A stretch of 64,000 nt of DNA from Lingula anatina (GCF_001039355.2 NW_019774703.1:471395-535394); one strand, 5' to 3'; shown: positions 24,899 through 43,075, counted from the first letter of the stretch. The notes: generated from the letters alone by a model not told the origin. Translations and numbers: made by a program.

Positions 24899-25030
24899 GT
24901 AAATCTAATGAATTTGCGATCGGTTTGTAATATCATGTCAGAATCACTGTCACAGACAGTAATATCAGTCGGGCTGTCAAGGGCAGGCTGAGCCTATAGG
25001 AAGGCAGACTAAATGTGCTTTTCTTTTTTT

Positions 25031-25092
25031 NNNNNNNNNNNNNNNNNNNNNNNNNNNNNNNNNNNNNNNNNNNNNNNNNNNNNNNNNNNNNN
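25031..25092. other. Assembly gap (62 N)
   Basis: Sixty-two unresolved bases between two near-identical 1.4-kb copies. The true gap length is unknown. Confidence 1.
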
Positions 25093-26498
25093 TATACTGC
25101 ATATGCACCGGTATTATCCACAAAAATTTTAAGGCGTCCTTTCCGTGGTGTAATGATATAGGCCTATATTTGTGATAATGGTTTTGTGATTTGATTTTTT
25201 TTTCTTCTTAATTAAACAAAGAGGGGGAGGGGTCTATGGATAAGTCCGTAGGCCTATTGCATTCAAGTGACATCTCAGTAAGGTCTCCTGAAGTTTAGTT
25301 CGTGTCTCTCCACATTTGCTTGGTCAAATAATTTCAGTCAGTGCAGATTCATTAGGCTATACCAAGGAGTTATAACTCCTTGGCTATACTGCCTACACTA
25401 AGACGTATTTGGTACTTGAGACAGCGACACATCACAGCCGCTGTCTCATCTTAGGCTACATGTACATTCATATTCAGACGTCATTGTTCGGATTCTAGTT
25501 AAAGCGAAAAAAGTGTTGAATCTAAACCTGTTACAGGAAACACAATCAGCATGCTATACCCAAGTTCGTCTGTCACCTTGATCGGTTAGGCTATTGAACT
25601 TAAGAACTTTGACAGTTTACCATATAAATTATTAAATTGAATTTAAATTATTAAATTTAAAAATGATATATATAGGGGGCCTATATATATATACCCTATA
25701 TGACGGTTTTATGAAATTCGCTGAAAATTTCTAAATCGATTTTTAATCTTTTTTTTACACTATCATGGCAGACTTTTATGTGGTTAGGGTTTATCAACCT
25801 ATCAAGAGGGTCCCATTGGGTATCATCGTTACCCGTAAAAGCCACTTTTTATTTCCAGATATGCGTGAAACGTTCATTTTATTTAGCTCGATTCATGAAT
25901 TCACTTCATAAAATTTGGCCTATTTCCGTGACTCGTGAATGCGGCTTTTTATTCTCCGCCCCTTGTGAAATGAAGTCATAAAATTATCGATTCGTGACCT
26001 TCAGGATATTCGAGGCGCATTATCAGTAGTATAAAGTTTTATTTACTGTGAATTGTGAATTGATGATTTTATATTCCGTGAAATGTAATCACCCCCCCCC
26101 CCCCCTTTCTGGGAACCTCTGCCAAGGTGGCAACCGAGCGTGGTTGTGCCAGTGTTCCGCATTGTGTTAGAGAATCTCTATGCCGTAATTGCGTCAAAAG
26201 TGGGTACTTAGCATGTAGCCTCACAGGACTGTCCAAAAGTTTGTGATCGAGATAATTTTAACGGTGATGGACGAACCTATGGAAGAGGAGAAGCAGAGTG
26301 ACTCCCCAAAAGTAGAAGAGGAAAGAAAGTTGAATGCCTCATCTCTCTTGAGGCCAGGGAGTATGGGTAAATCTAATGAATTTGCGATCGGTTTGTAATA
26401 TCATGTCAGAATCACTGTCACAGACAGTAATATCAGTCGGGCTGTCAAGGGCAGGCTGAGCCTATAGGAAGGCAGACTAAATGTGCTTTTCTTTTTTT
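25093..26498 (+). repeat. Right copy of ~1.4-kb duplication
   Basis: Second copy of the segment at 23624-25030. It is continuous with the rest of CACUL1, so its copy of coding exon 1 (26267-26366) is used in the gene model. Confidence 0.95.
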
Positions 26499-29400
26499 CT
26501 CATGCAGAGCACGGTCCGGATATGTAGGGATATTGCTTTTAAACTGATCCGATATTCTTCAAGGGGAGGTCTAGCTTACTAGTACATGTTTTAAAGCTTG
26601 AAGAGAAAGGGGAGTTTTACACCCTACATGTACGGTACATGCATCTTTTTTGAGGGACAAATATTTGTTAGAGGCATTTTCAATATGCCCCCTTCACATA
26701 CATGCATACTTCCATACATGTAGCTAGACAGTTGAATGAAGGCTTTATGGTCATCCTAAAATGTGCATATATCCCTGCATTATTTATGTTGTGGTACAAG
26801 TATGTGAATTTTTTTCTAATTATCAATAATATTGTGATTATGATGCCATGAAATGAGTATTCATGGAACTTGTCTGACTGCATAAAGTATCCTTAATTTG
26901 GTTTCTCAGCAGACACACGTAGTGGCATACTCCGTATGTAGATCAGTGGTTACAGGTAATGGGAATTGCAGGCAATACTGAAGTGCCCACATACAGTACA
27001 ACATGATAATGCAGTGTCTTGTAATAATGTGCATATGCTGATTCAGACTCCAGCGCAGTAAATGTATAGATACATTAAAAAGTAGTGCTATCAACTTATC
27101 AGGCATTTGGCCATATCAGCCTCATTGCAGTGGTGCAGTAAGTTGATATGATAAAGGGGAAGTGGATTGCATACTTTCTGATTTCTTGAACTTTTGTCAT
27201 GATAGCCATATTGATATACCAACAGTTACTGTAATAATATAAGAATGAGACTACTTCACTCATTATCATTGTTGTTGTTGTTGTTCCTGTTCTTCTTCTT
27301 AGATTCATTTTTTTTTTTCTTTTTGTAGTTATGATGACAATCACAGTAGCAGACTATGAAGCACAGTACTGGCCACAGCTAGAGAATGCAATTCACCACT
27401 TACTGACCATGAAGCCAGGGGGATATATTCCTATATCTTATGAACAAATGTATAGGTAAACAGAAACAATGTTTTTTTTTAATTCATTTTTTATTATTTA
27501 TTTGATTTAATTTATTTATTTATATGGTAGTGAAATAAATTATCAGTAGCTTAAATTCCTTACATTGTGTTGTGAAAAGTAAACAAATGTGGCTATTAAC
27601 AACCTAGTCCCTCATGACTAGTGCACTAATGCCTCAAGACTAGTCCCTAATGACAATGATTTTACTAGATACAGAAAATTTGACACTAGGAAGATAGGAC
27701 ACATAAATTGATTTCATTTTAAAGTTTGTCATTTTGCCAATTTCTGCCTTTTAAACTTATTGTTCACTTTTTCCTACACATATTATGTACCATTTTAAAA
27801 AAGTAATTTTTCTTTCAGTTGTGTGTATAAATGTGTATGCAAGCAGTTTTCTGAGAGATTATACAATGACCTACTGCAGTACATCACTGATCACTGTGAC
27901 AAAATGTGTAGGGAGCTAGACGCAACTGTAAGTAGTTCTCAGTAGTCTTTTTCTCATTAATTTCAACTTAGGTCTGTTTTTAGTCTAAGAATGGAGCTGT
28001 TCAGAATGATGTAGGTCACAATAGCTAGTGTACACCAGCTCCATTGGTACTCTCACTGAATGAAATCAAATTAACAGGCTAATAAACCCTCCTGGCATCC
28101 AGGAGAATACAAAGAAGCAGGTGATTATACAAGTATTTTAGAAACAAGAGGAGGCATGTTAGCCTGTTAATCTGATTGCAGTCAGTGAGAGTCCCCATGG
28201 AGTTAGTGCATACTAGTTAGTTTGAGCCTTAACTCATTCTGAATGGCCCTTATGATGTCATTTTGGAATGCTTTTGTTCTAAAAAAAACTTTCAACGATT
28301 TTACTACAGGCTGATAAGCAGCTTGTGTGGCCAGCAGCAATTATTAGACCTAAAACAGTTTAAAATAACAACTGATTATAATATGACTTTACATTATGGG
28401 TAGACTATATCTTTATAAAGAGTAAGAAACTTAAAATGATTACTAAGCTTATAATAAAGTGATGCTTCATTTTCAGACACAAGATCCTCTGGTATATATA
28501 GAAACATTTAATATCACTGTGAAGCAGTTCATTCAGGCTTTAGGTGGAATAGTACCTATATTTAATTATATGGTAAGTGTCAAAACAAAGACAAATAAAC
28601 TGAAGTTCACTTATTCACATCTTCTCTACATTAAATATGGTCACCAGAATGTTTGTTACATAAACAAAAATTGTTTTAACTGTCACCCTCTATAATTATG
28701 TCAAAGTTCCTTGAAATTGACAAGGATAATTCCAGTACTTTCCTCTGACACAACAAATAAACCCCATATAATTAGCTTATCTTATTCTTGTTTAATCATA
28801 TTGCTTACTAAAAGTTCCCTTTGTTTTATATTTCTATAAAATGTTTGATAATATTAATTTTGAAATGTGTTGTTTTCAGAATCGCTTTTACATAGAAAGT
28901 AAACTGAAGACAGATCTTAATGTTGAATTGAAAAAAATATTTACAACCAATGTAGCAGAGAAGCACATTAATATGCTATTACGTAAGTCTATGAATTGTC
29001 CTATATTAAAATTTTAACCATTCTATTTCAAAACTTTCTTCTATAATAATTTCATCTGTATATGTTGTAATGGGCATTACTTCCAAGAATTTTTTAGCAG
29101 TATAAATCTACCCTAAAGTTTATTTGGATTTTAATGACATTGTTGAAATTTAAGATAAAGTTATTCAGTTATGAATGTTTAATGTGTCTACTTTCAGCAG
29201 GTGAGATATAGGTGGCAAATTCCTCATTCTAATTGTATTTTTTGTATTTTTGTATTTTTGTATTTTTTAATGTATTTTCAGCTCTCCTAGTAGAAGCTCA
29301 GTCCAAACCATTTGCTGTTCCTCCAGCTACTATGGCAAGCCTCGTCAATCATCTGTATGCACTAAAACATGGTATGAAACACATTAATGCAGCACACTGG

Positions 29401-30620
29401 GAAAACTTTTATGAGTGATGCATAGTACTTTTATATGAATGCTACTGTGTTATAAATACAACCTTATCCCCTGGCATAAATCTTCTCAAAATATGGAATA
29501 GTATTCGGTTTGTACAGCATATATTGGATACTATATTAACATTTAGGTGATTGTGATATTTCACAGACTCTTCACATTCTTTAACCATCTTACCAATTAA
29601 AGGTACATTTAATTAAGTTAGTCCACAAGCTCAGTTGCCCTTATTCGCTAATCCCCCCTTTTTTCCCTTCTGCTTGTGATGTTGTATATGTTTTCTGAAA
29701 TGGTGCAAAACTGCTGTATATCTTACTTCTTTTTCAGATTTTGCTCAACTGCAGCCAGATTTGTTTGCAAGATATATCCCCAATATTTTGCCACCATCTT
29801 CAGAATCAGATTTACAGAGGCACATAGAAGAGACACAAATAATGCAGCAACAACTAATGAGTCATCCAGAATTTACAAGGTAAAATTTGACAGAATGAAA
29901 AGTACAAGAATAAATACCTAGTCCATCTCTTTTTATTCAGCATATTGTTTCAGTATTTGTTTCAGAATAATGTTCAGGTTTAGTGTTCTTGGATTGCTGA
30001 CATTTGTGCATCATGGTAAAACAATTTACAAGTATGTGTCAACTCAAATTTACTTTTACTTGAAAATTGACTTTTATAAGATAATTGTAATTTCAGTATT
30101 CATAAATGTATGGTGGATGTCTTGAAATTTTCCAAGTATTTTTTTTAATAAATGGCTATTCACTTCTCTCTTTTTTTACAGGGGGGAAGAAGGCAGAGTT
30201 AGAAAAAGACCTGGTGAAGATGAATATCAAAGTAAGTCAGTTGACATATTTATATAATATAAAGACACAAGTGAACATATGGACATTTAGACTATGTGAA
30301 AAGTGTGATCATTCTAACAATATGAATTTAGAAAGTACCCTAGCTCTAGAGCCTGAGACATGGATAAAATAAAATGAACTCATTAAATGTATATATATGC
30401 ACAGAGCAAAATGCCTGAAATATAAAACATACTGTTTATATGATCTTTCTTTACTTCATTACTCTTGTCCATGCACCTCAGTGTTGACCATAGTGTTTAT
30501 TTATTTTGTTATAATAATCATTTTCAATTGAATTAAATTAGATCATAACATTATTTCTGATACATTTACTTTTCAGAAGTGACTCCACTCATGTTTTTGC
30601 CCAAGCACAGCGACTCCTAG
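26267..30620 (+). CDS. CACUL1: CDK2-associated cullin-domain protein CACUL1
   Basis: Nine exons: 26267-26366, 27329-27455, 27819-27927, 28477-28572, 28880-28982, 29282-29371, 29738-29879, 30182-30231, 30577-30620 (861 nt, 286 aa). Exon 1 begins [19 protein letters not shown], close to the acidic start of the vertebrate protein, and joins in phase to [19 protein letters not shown]. The body carries the diagnostic blocks [51 protein letters not shown] and [21 protein letters not shown]1 proteins have a partial cullin-repeat fold and, in mammals, bind CDK2 and affect cell-cycle entry and NRF2 signalling. This protein is shorter than the human one (369 aa), because the Pro/Ala-rich N-terminal region is nearly absent. 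A 257-bp inverted-repeat element sits in intron 3. Confidence 0.95.
27993..28249. mobile_element. 257-bp inverted-repeat element in CACUL1 intron 3
   Basis: The two ~100-bp arms are diverged reverse complements. Left: GTTCAGAATGATGTAGG ... CTCCATTGGTACTCTCACTG ... TTAACAGGCTAA. Right, reverse-complemented: ATTCAGAATGAGTTAAGG ... CTCCATGGGGACTCTCACTG ... TTAACAGGCTAA. The outer motif GGGCCATTCAGAATGAG is shared with the element at 20221-20729. No ORF and no clear target duplication. Confidence 0.8.
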
Positions 30621-32333
30621 CACATCTTTGGATGAAAAGTTATTTTATTCTCCATGCGTGCAATTTTGGCAGCTCACCAGCCAGGTTTTTTTGCATCTTG
30701 CAGAAACAATAGATATCACATGTAGGGAGAAACTTGCCACTCCCATGATATTTAAAAGATACAAATGGACTGGCATTCCTGTATTTCAGGATTTATGATA
30801 AACCATAATCTCTCCTTGGGTTTGCCTTAATTGTAGAAAAACCCAGCTGCATATTATACATCATGCTGTGCATGGTGAAAACTGCTTCAAAGCTGTCTTT
30901 ACTGTGATGGTATACTTTCATACAGAGATATTGCTCGTGAACAATGTTTACACTGAGGAGAATTTAAGGGTCTCTACAGTTCAACATTGTTTGGTGCTAC
31001 TGGTTATGATATTAACCTTATAAACATTGATTGCTTCAAACCCTTTGCCAAGTATGTGATCTAGCTACAAATTATATTCCAAAACAAATTTGAGTGTAAG
31101 TGTGCTTAAAGGGAAGACATTTTCTGTAATTTTTTTCACCTTTACTGGTTATGGACGTTTTTCATTTCTGTTTGTGCTTTTACTTCTTTCAAGATTTTAT
31201 AACTTAAAACCCCATTTCGTGCTTTTAGAAAAATTGCACCACATTGGGATTTGTGGCAACAGCCAGTCTTTTTTTTTTTTTTTTTTTTGTATCAAGCATG
31301 TAATCCACAAAAATAAACTTTCTAAAAGTAGTGGATTAGAAGAATGTTCATTTCCTTGTGCACTTGCTTCAAGTTGTAGAAAATTCTTTTACAAGTTTGG
31401 GTGACATTTTGTTGGAAAAAAAGTTTGTATAATTAAGCAAATTTCTTCAGTGTGGTTGCTGGATTTGTTATTCCAGGATTTTCCGTTACTAAAAAAATTG
31501 TCTTAGTTGTAGAGATAGTGAATTAATTTAATATGAAAAATAAATTATTATCAAATAGTGGTTCTTTCTCGGTGAATGGGAATGTGTTGACTTTGCTGCA
31601 GTTTCAGTACATTTATGAGTCAAAATAAAAAGGAATATCTAAATTGAAATCAGACATACTTTTTCCTCGGGACACCAATGTCCTCTCCACATAATTTGTG
31701 CCCAGATATTTCTCAGCAGAAAAAATCGGCTCCTGGGTCAATGAAATCAGTGGAGGAAAATGGTGCTGACATAAAAAACTTGACCAAATGTTTGAAATTA
31801 TAAGTGATCAATTATTTGACTGGATGTGGTTGAGTTTGCATTTGGCACAAAAACATAAAAGAAATTGATTTTAAGACTGGACACAACTGACAAAAATTAT
31901 TGATCTACCTCACTTGACAGATCTGTAGCACTTCATTCAAATATTATTATTATATTATATTATACTGATTATTAAACCTAACGTCATTGTGTAAATGTTC
32001 TACTCCTTATTTATAATGCGCAGAGAAACTACATAAGAATTTTGAGTCTTACGTTCCTTTTGTGTGTCCATGTGTGTGTGTGTGTGTGAAACCTGCCTAC
32101 TCATTCAACTTAGGTATGGTGTTTGCACATTGCACAGTAAAATGACAGTGCATATCAAATGTGGTATTTGTTATTTGACAGATTGCCTTCTAATTTCACC
32201 ACTGACATTCATTAACAAATAAGGTAATACTTAGAATAAATTTTTATTACTGAACATAAATAGAAATAGATAAATATATTTTTATCATCAGAACTTCTGA
32301 CAATGTTTATTGTACAATGTATCAAATAGGCTT
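30621..32333. other. Convergent 3' region of CACUL1 and VKOR copy 1
   Basis: No coding signal. AATAAA hexamers on the plus strand at 31539 and 31624 could end CACUL1 transcripts. A GT microsatellite lies near 32071-32089. Confidence 0.5.
32243..32248 (-). terminator. AATAAA signal of VKOR copy 1
   Basis: TTTATT on the plus strand, i.e. AATAAA on the minus strand, about 90 bases beyond the stop codon of the minus-strand VKOR. Confidence 0.55.
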
Positions 32334-33340
32334 TTATTGCTCCTTTTTTCGTCTGGAACCTTCTGATTTCCTGGAGTTGGACTTTACAAGATTCAGATTC
32401 AGAATGTTCACAATTAGAATGATTGCATTTATTATATAGGAAGACACACACACTACACAGAAGTCCTCCAGTACAAAATACAGGATATATGCCAGGTAGA
32501 CACACCCAAGGCAGGCAGTCACAGATATCACCAGTTGCATGGTGGCAGCAGTTACTGTGGGGCAAAACACTATAAAAAGAAAGATATACAAAAAATTTAC
32601 ATTGCAATCATCTACATATCAGATGGTCTACTGATAATGCTTATTAGTTCAAATTATCAATGCCTCCTGTTTACTTTTGAGTAAACTCTCTATTAATGCT
32701 TTGGTGATGTTTGTATGAACTGTTTAAGACAGTAAAAATGTACTGCAGTCCACGTCATTCCACCAAACTGCATATTTATATACATTTATGTGAAAATTAC
32801 AATATTCTTCACATACCTCCCAACACAACCTGAGTCATATAGTAAAGGATCCCAAAAACAGAGTTGGGTTGATTAAGCCAGTGATGATGGTCCCCAACAA
32901 CTAGTTCTATAAGACCAAACCCACGGCCCCATCTTAAAAACACAAAAGGGAATGCAATTGTAATCAAACTTTCTAGAAATGTAACGTTAATTCTACATAA
33001 ATGGTCATCTTAAATGAAATTAAAAGACTTTTACGTGTGATAAAGCATGGCCTATTGCAACATAATTCTGAAAAAATGTGTTTACTACTTCACTTGAACT
33101 TGTAGCGACATGTACTGTATACTTCACGCGTTTTAAAATTATAACAAATGCCTGGGATAGCGAACGTTACCTTGAGGTAAATACTTTCGAGCAACTAATC
33201 TTAGCACTTATATCACACATAGCTCTATAAGATGAATCGCGTTCCTTCGTTATTTCTACATGATAGGCATAAACTGACACTAGAAAACCTAAAACGCAAA
33301 GGAGTAACAAAAGACTCGTGTACAATCTAGAAGCTGACAT
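32334..33340 (-). CDS. VKOR: Vitamin K epoxide reductase family protein, copy 1
   Basis: Three exons on the minus strand: 33340-33171, 32932-32817, 32554-32334 (507 nt, 168 aa). The protein begins [21 protein letters not shown], a first membrane helix. It carries the loop cysteines C42 and C50 ([23 protein letters not shown]) and the redox centre CVVC in the last helix ([17 protein letters not shown]). These are the four cysteines used by VKORs to reduce vitamin K epoxide/quinone in the ER membrane and recharge gamma-carboxylation. The C-terminus is a basic tail. After CVVC the human T-T-Y-A warfarin-contact stretch reads S-S-Y-I here. It is head-to-head with a second VKOR 855 bp away. Assignment to VKORC1 versus VKORC1L1 is not possible by eye. 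Confidence 0.95.
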
Positions 33341-34194
33341 CTTGAAAAGACCACTTACAGCAACAATAAATCATCGTATAAAATGTTCATTTTATTAATT
33401 GCAAGTTTACAAATACCAACCAAAGTTTGCTTTAGGCACTACTTAGGTAAAAATTATATATCCTAAGCATTATTATACAATAAACATAGCCATTTATGAT
33501 AAAATAACTCGGAATGGTGTTATGATATAAGCGATATTAGTTCCAGCTGCACGTGCCAGTGTTTGTGTTTACGGATGGAAAAAGGTAAACGGCTCCGGCT
33601 CTTCCGTTTTCTGTGATCACAGCTTGCCATATTTTACACGTTTCAGGACTATTACATAGTTAGAAACCTATTTTAGTGGTCATTGTTCAGAAAGAGATAC
33701 GGTACGTGACATGTACATGGCAATAGTTGGAGCTCTAAACTGTTAGTTTGTTTACGTTTTAACGTTTAAGATCAAGTTTCAATAAACGCTCATGATTTTT
33801 TACAGAAAGTGTTTGCAGTGCGAGCATAAATATTCTTGTCTTACGTTAGTATTAATTGATTGAATTACAAATTAATACACTATGTATGATGTGATGGCAG
33901 TTAAATGCATTGACTAAATAGTCCTTATGGTCAGTTTCAGTTGCACTGACATCTGGCAGATACCTGTAACCCCCCCCCATTTCGCACTAGCTGTAACAAG
34001 GAGTGGGAGACCTTGCCCCCAGGTTCTCTTTGAAAAAAAAAAGGCTCCATCCATGCGTTGTGATCACACATATGTCAAAGTATGCTGGACATTATGATTT
34101 ATTAGTGAATATTTTACAACGTTATTACTGAGCATTTAAGCTGACTCAAACAATTCTAATTTCATTTCAGGTGCTGTTTTAACTACTCTTTACA
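33341..34194. promoter_or_regulatory. Shared promoter region of the divergent VKOR pair
   Basis: An 854-bp interval between two outward-facing start codons. An AG acceptor directly before GTGCTGTTTT (34170) suggests a 5' UTR intron for the right-hand gene, with a possible donor at 33702 (ATACG then GTACGT). The transcription start sites would then be closer to each other than the ATGs. No TATA box stands out. Bidirectional activity is inferred from geometry only. Confidence 0.5.
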
Positions 34195-35434
34195 ATGGCT
34201 GGATATATTTTGTCTTCTAATGCAACAGACCACATCATCTTCAATGCTTTAGGGATTCTAGTCTCCTCGTATGCTCTGTATATTGAGATTAGAAAACATA
34301 AAGATAAGAATTATAAGGCATTTTGTGATCTAGGGGAAACCATGAGCTGCTCTAGAGTTTTAACGTCAGAGTAAGTAATTTTAGGGAAAGGACTTGCAAC
34401 TAAATATGTGTTTGCACTTTTATGCACCCAATTTTATGTTTTACAGTTGTAGGTTTAAACAATTGAAAATAATTAAATCACATCTTGGATACTACAGTAA
34501 TATATATGAGTGATTTGAGCTCCAACGTTTCATCTTGCTATTTTGCTTTTAACTGTACATATTAAGCTTTTAGAATTCACTCTTAGATCTGCAAATTAGT
34601 GGCATTCTACAATAGCAGTAAACTTTACTTTTATCCTAAAAAAGGAAACCGTATATGTACATTATATCAAGATGTAGGTAGATGAAATACCATCTTTATT
34701 GATTAAATTCATCTCTTGACAGGTACAGCAAAGGGTTTGGGATTGTAAGATATCTTGTGGGTGAAAATCATTTCCTGAATGTGCCCAACTGTATTCTTGG
34801 CATATTGTTTTATGCTATACAGATAGTGTTGTTCTGTAAGTAACAATTTAAGAAAAACATATGGTAAAAATATGGATGGACAGATAATGTGTCCATATTG
34901 TATATGTGAACAGTATTTCTTTTGTAAAAAGTAGACTTTTTAAAATGTAAAAAAAAATACTCATTTTGTAAGTTAAAGGAATTATCTTGCTTTTGAGTTA
35001 TTTAGAATTACTCAGTAGATGCATGCTTGTAGAGCTGAAGATTACAAGTGAAATATTATCCAGTAGAATAAAATGTTATGTTCTATACAATTTTTTTTAC
35101 ATCAAGTGAGCCTGCAATTCAGTGATTTTACATTTCTAAAAAGAAAATTAATTGATGTGACATGAATTCCTTATTGTTAATACACATCAGCAGTAAGTTA
35201 TTACTACATTTGATCCGGTGTTTTCTTTCTTTCTTATTTCCAGGTTTGAGTGACCATGCAATTGTGACATCATTCCTTTTCTACACGTCAGCCATAGCCA
35301 TCATAGGCTCTGTGTATTTGGCTTATGTTCTTTTCCTTGTCCTACATGACCTTTGTCTTGTGTGTATTGCTACATACATAATCAATGGTCTTGTGTTCTA
35401 CATCAATTACCAAAGGTTTGAGCAGTTGTCCTAA
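34195..35434 (+). CDS. VKOR: Vitamin K epoxide reductase family protein, copy 2
   Basis: Three exons: 34195-34370, 34723-34835, 35244-35434 (480 nt, 159 aa), with the same intron positions and phases as copy 1. Loop cysteines are C44 and C52 (FCDLGETMSCSRVLTSEYSKGFG), and the active-site motif CLVC lies in FLVLHDLCLVCIATYIIN. All four catalytic cysteines are present, so it should be an active ER-membrane quinone/epoxide reductase. It is diverged from copy 1 throughout, so the duplication is not recent. The residues after CLVC (ATYI) are closer to human VKORs (TTYA) than those of copy 1. The short C-terminus lacks the basic tail of copy 1. Confidence 0.95.
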
Positions 35435-36843
35435 GAATTTTGACAGTCATGTTCCCAGTGGTTCTCCAAAAGAGCACTCACACAAGCAGAAGAAAGGTTT
35501 CAAGCTTATGATGTAACAGTAATAAGACAGTTGGCAGTCCAGCAGTAGCTCACTGTTGCACTTTGTTTAATATAATATGCCCATACTGCTTGGCAATGTA
35601 TTGTGTATGAAATAATTAAAAGGTATACTTTATGCCTTTGAAAATGTTCCAGAGTAATATTTTTTATAAATAAATACCCTGCAAAGTTGCCTATCTTTCC
35701 CAATTTGGACCTTATAAGTGATAAAAACCCTTAAATAAAATTACCTGATGGCAGTTATAATAAATCAGGATCCATTTTAAACTAAGTTATTTTTGAAATT
35801 TTTTTTGGGTTAAAGTTAAAATTGGCACAAAACACCAAATAAGCTATGTTTGGTGAGTAGGAGAAAATAGCATTTTTCTCGATGAAAATTAGAACCAAAA
35901 TCCCATATATAAAACTAGGTATTCACCCTGAGTTTTATTGTTGAATAATCAATAGACACTAACCCTGATTTTTCTATCATCAGCATGTCTCTGCCATTTT
36001 AGTTACAAATTATAGTGGTAAGTTTCCAATAAACTCAGGGTGTTTTAACTGCTGAATTAATTTCATGTTTGTATGAGCACTTAGTGCTACATGTATCCTG
36101 GTACTGCCTCAGCTATTAATCAGTAAGAGCTTTGAAAATTGCCTGATATTATTGCCTCTTATTGCACATTATTATTATTCAAATAATGTAATTTGCATAA
36201 ATGGAAATCACTGCACAGCCTTACTAGTTCTTACCAATAAGCTCTTGTCCTTTATTTTTGGTAATTTAATGTTGCTTGTTTTAATTTTAAATTTATTTTT
36301 TCCTCTTGATATGTTATAACTTTGTATCATTATTATGTTTCTAAAAGTGGGATGAAGTAAAACGTAATGAAAGAACACAATGTTTGAAGTAAGTCCTGTG
36401 TGGAGGTCGAAGTATTTAGTTGTACTTGTGAGAATCGCATTTTTTGCAATATTTACCTCACTTTGCCAAAAATGGAACATTATCCTACCGTAAATGCTTT
36501 TTGCCATATTATTTCCTAAATTTAGATAAGCGTTTATAGTAGATAACATGTGACCAACAATAGTTGTGAAAGATGGTATGAAATATTGTCTAAAATTTGA
36601 TCCATGCAATATCAGGAACATTTACCTTGTAGAAGTAAATGCCAAAGGTATTTCAATGTATGGTGCTTTAAATGTAAACAAAGGGTATATTAGGCCCCAG
36701 TTGTACTATATTTTCATATTTGTTTGCTAAGGATATTTTTTATCATCTGCTATGTGCACAGCACTGAATCTCAAAGTAGCGTTTTGGCTTTCTATGTTAT
36801 AAACACTTTGATGTACACACCTAGCCATGTTGCTGATAAGTCA

Positions 36844-36849
36844 AATAAA
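36844..36849 (+). terminator. AATAAA signal, VKOR copy 2
   Basis: Canonical hexamer about 1.4 kb past the stop. An earlier AATAAA near 35670 is an alternative. It lies about 100 bases from the opposite-strand signal of TTLL1. Confidence 0.4.
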
Positions 36850-36946
36850 ATGACAATCAATGAATGTCACATAACACCATAAGTTTTGAGTGCTTTAAAA
36901 AGGTCATCTGTCTTGAGATCATTGTTCTGTTTAGAACAGTGACATT

Positions 36947-36952
36947 TTTATT
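36947..36952 (-). terminator. AATAAA signal, TTLL1
   Basis: TTTATT on the plus strand, 313 bases beyond the TTLL1 stop on the minus strand. It faces the convergent VKOR copy 2 transcript. Confidence 0.5.
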
Positions 36953-37264
36953 TTAACTTAATTTATAAAAAATTAATTTCTATATATATTTAAACAACTT
37001 TCAAAAACAAATTGACCTACTATCACAAATGCAAATTATTCTTTTGATTGATATAAAATTGACCATAACTTCAATAATGCATTAAAAATGAATATGTTCA
37101 TCTGAGCATCTTAGCAGCTGTAAGTGCATAACTCAATTTCTCGTTTCCCAGCAATTAATTTCACACTGGCCATTATTGAACATTAAAAAAATCAATTTAA
37201 GACAATTATTTTCACATTCAGTCACACATTTTCTTTGAACAAACTCAGTATAGTCAACTGTGCA

Positions 37265-42880
<5,616 letters not shown>

Positions 42881-43075
42881 GACGGTTAAATCAAGGAGTT
42901 ATAACAGTAAATCAATAATAATAAAGAAATAACGATAAACCTTAATTTCATGCATGATTACTCACTGAAAATCATTGATAACCCAAATGAATGGAGGAGG
43001 GCCAGGCTAGCAGGAAAATTCATGCATTAATTAGCACTTCCATTGACGATTTTCTTTTTAATTAATGCTAAGGCC

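Larger units (their letters stand above)
23624..25030 (+). repeat. Left copy of ~1.4-kb duplication flanking the assembly gap
   Basis: Matches 25093-26498 at an offset of 1469, then 1468 after a C15/C14 length difference. By eye I found only one substitution (T/C near 23790) besides that tract. It ends in the middle of a CTTTTTTT run at the gap. It contains a complete second copy of CACUL1 coding exon 1 at 24799-24898. Either a collapsed or misjoined repeat in the assembly, or a very recent tandem duplication. Confidence 0.95.

Noticed and set aside
24933-25121. 62-aa ORF across the gap
   Set aside because: It runs through 62 N and is meaningless.
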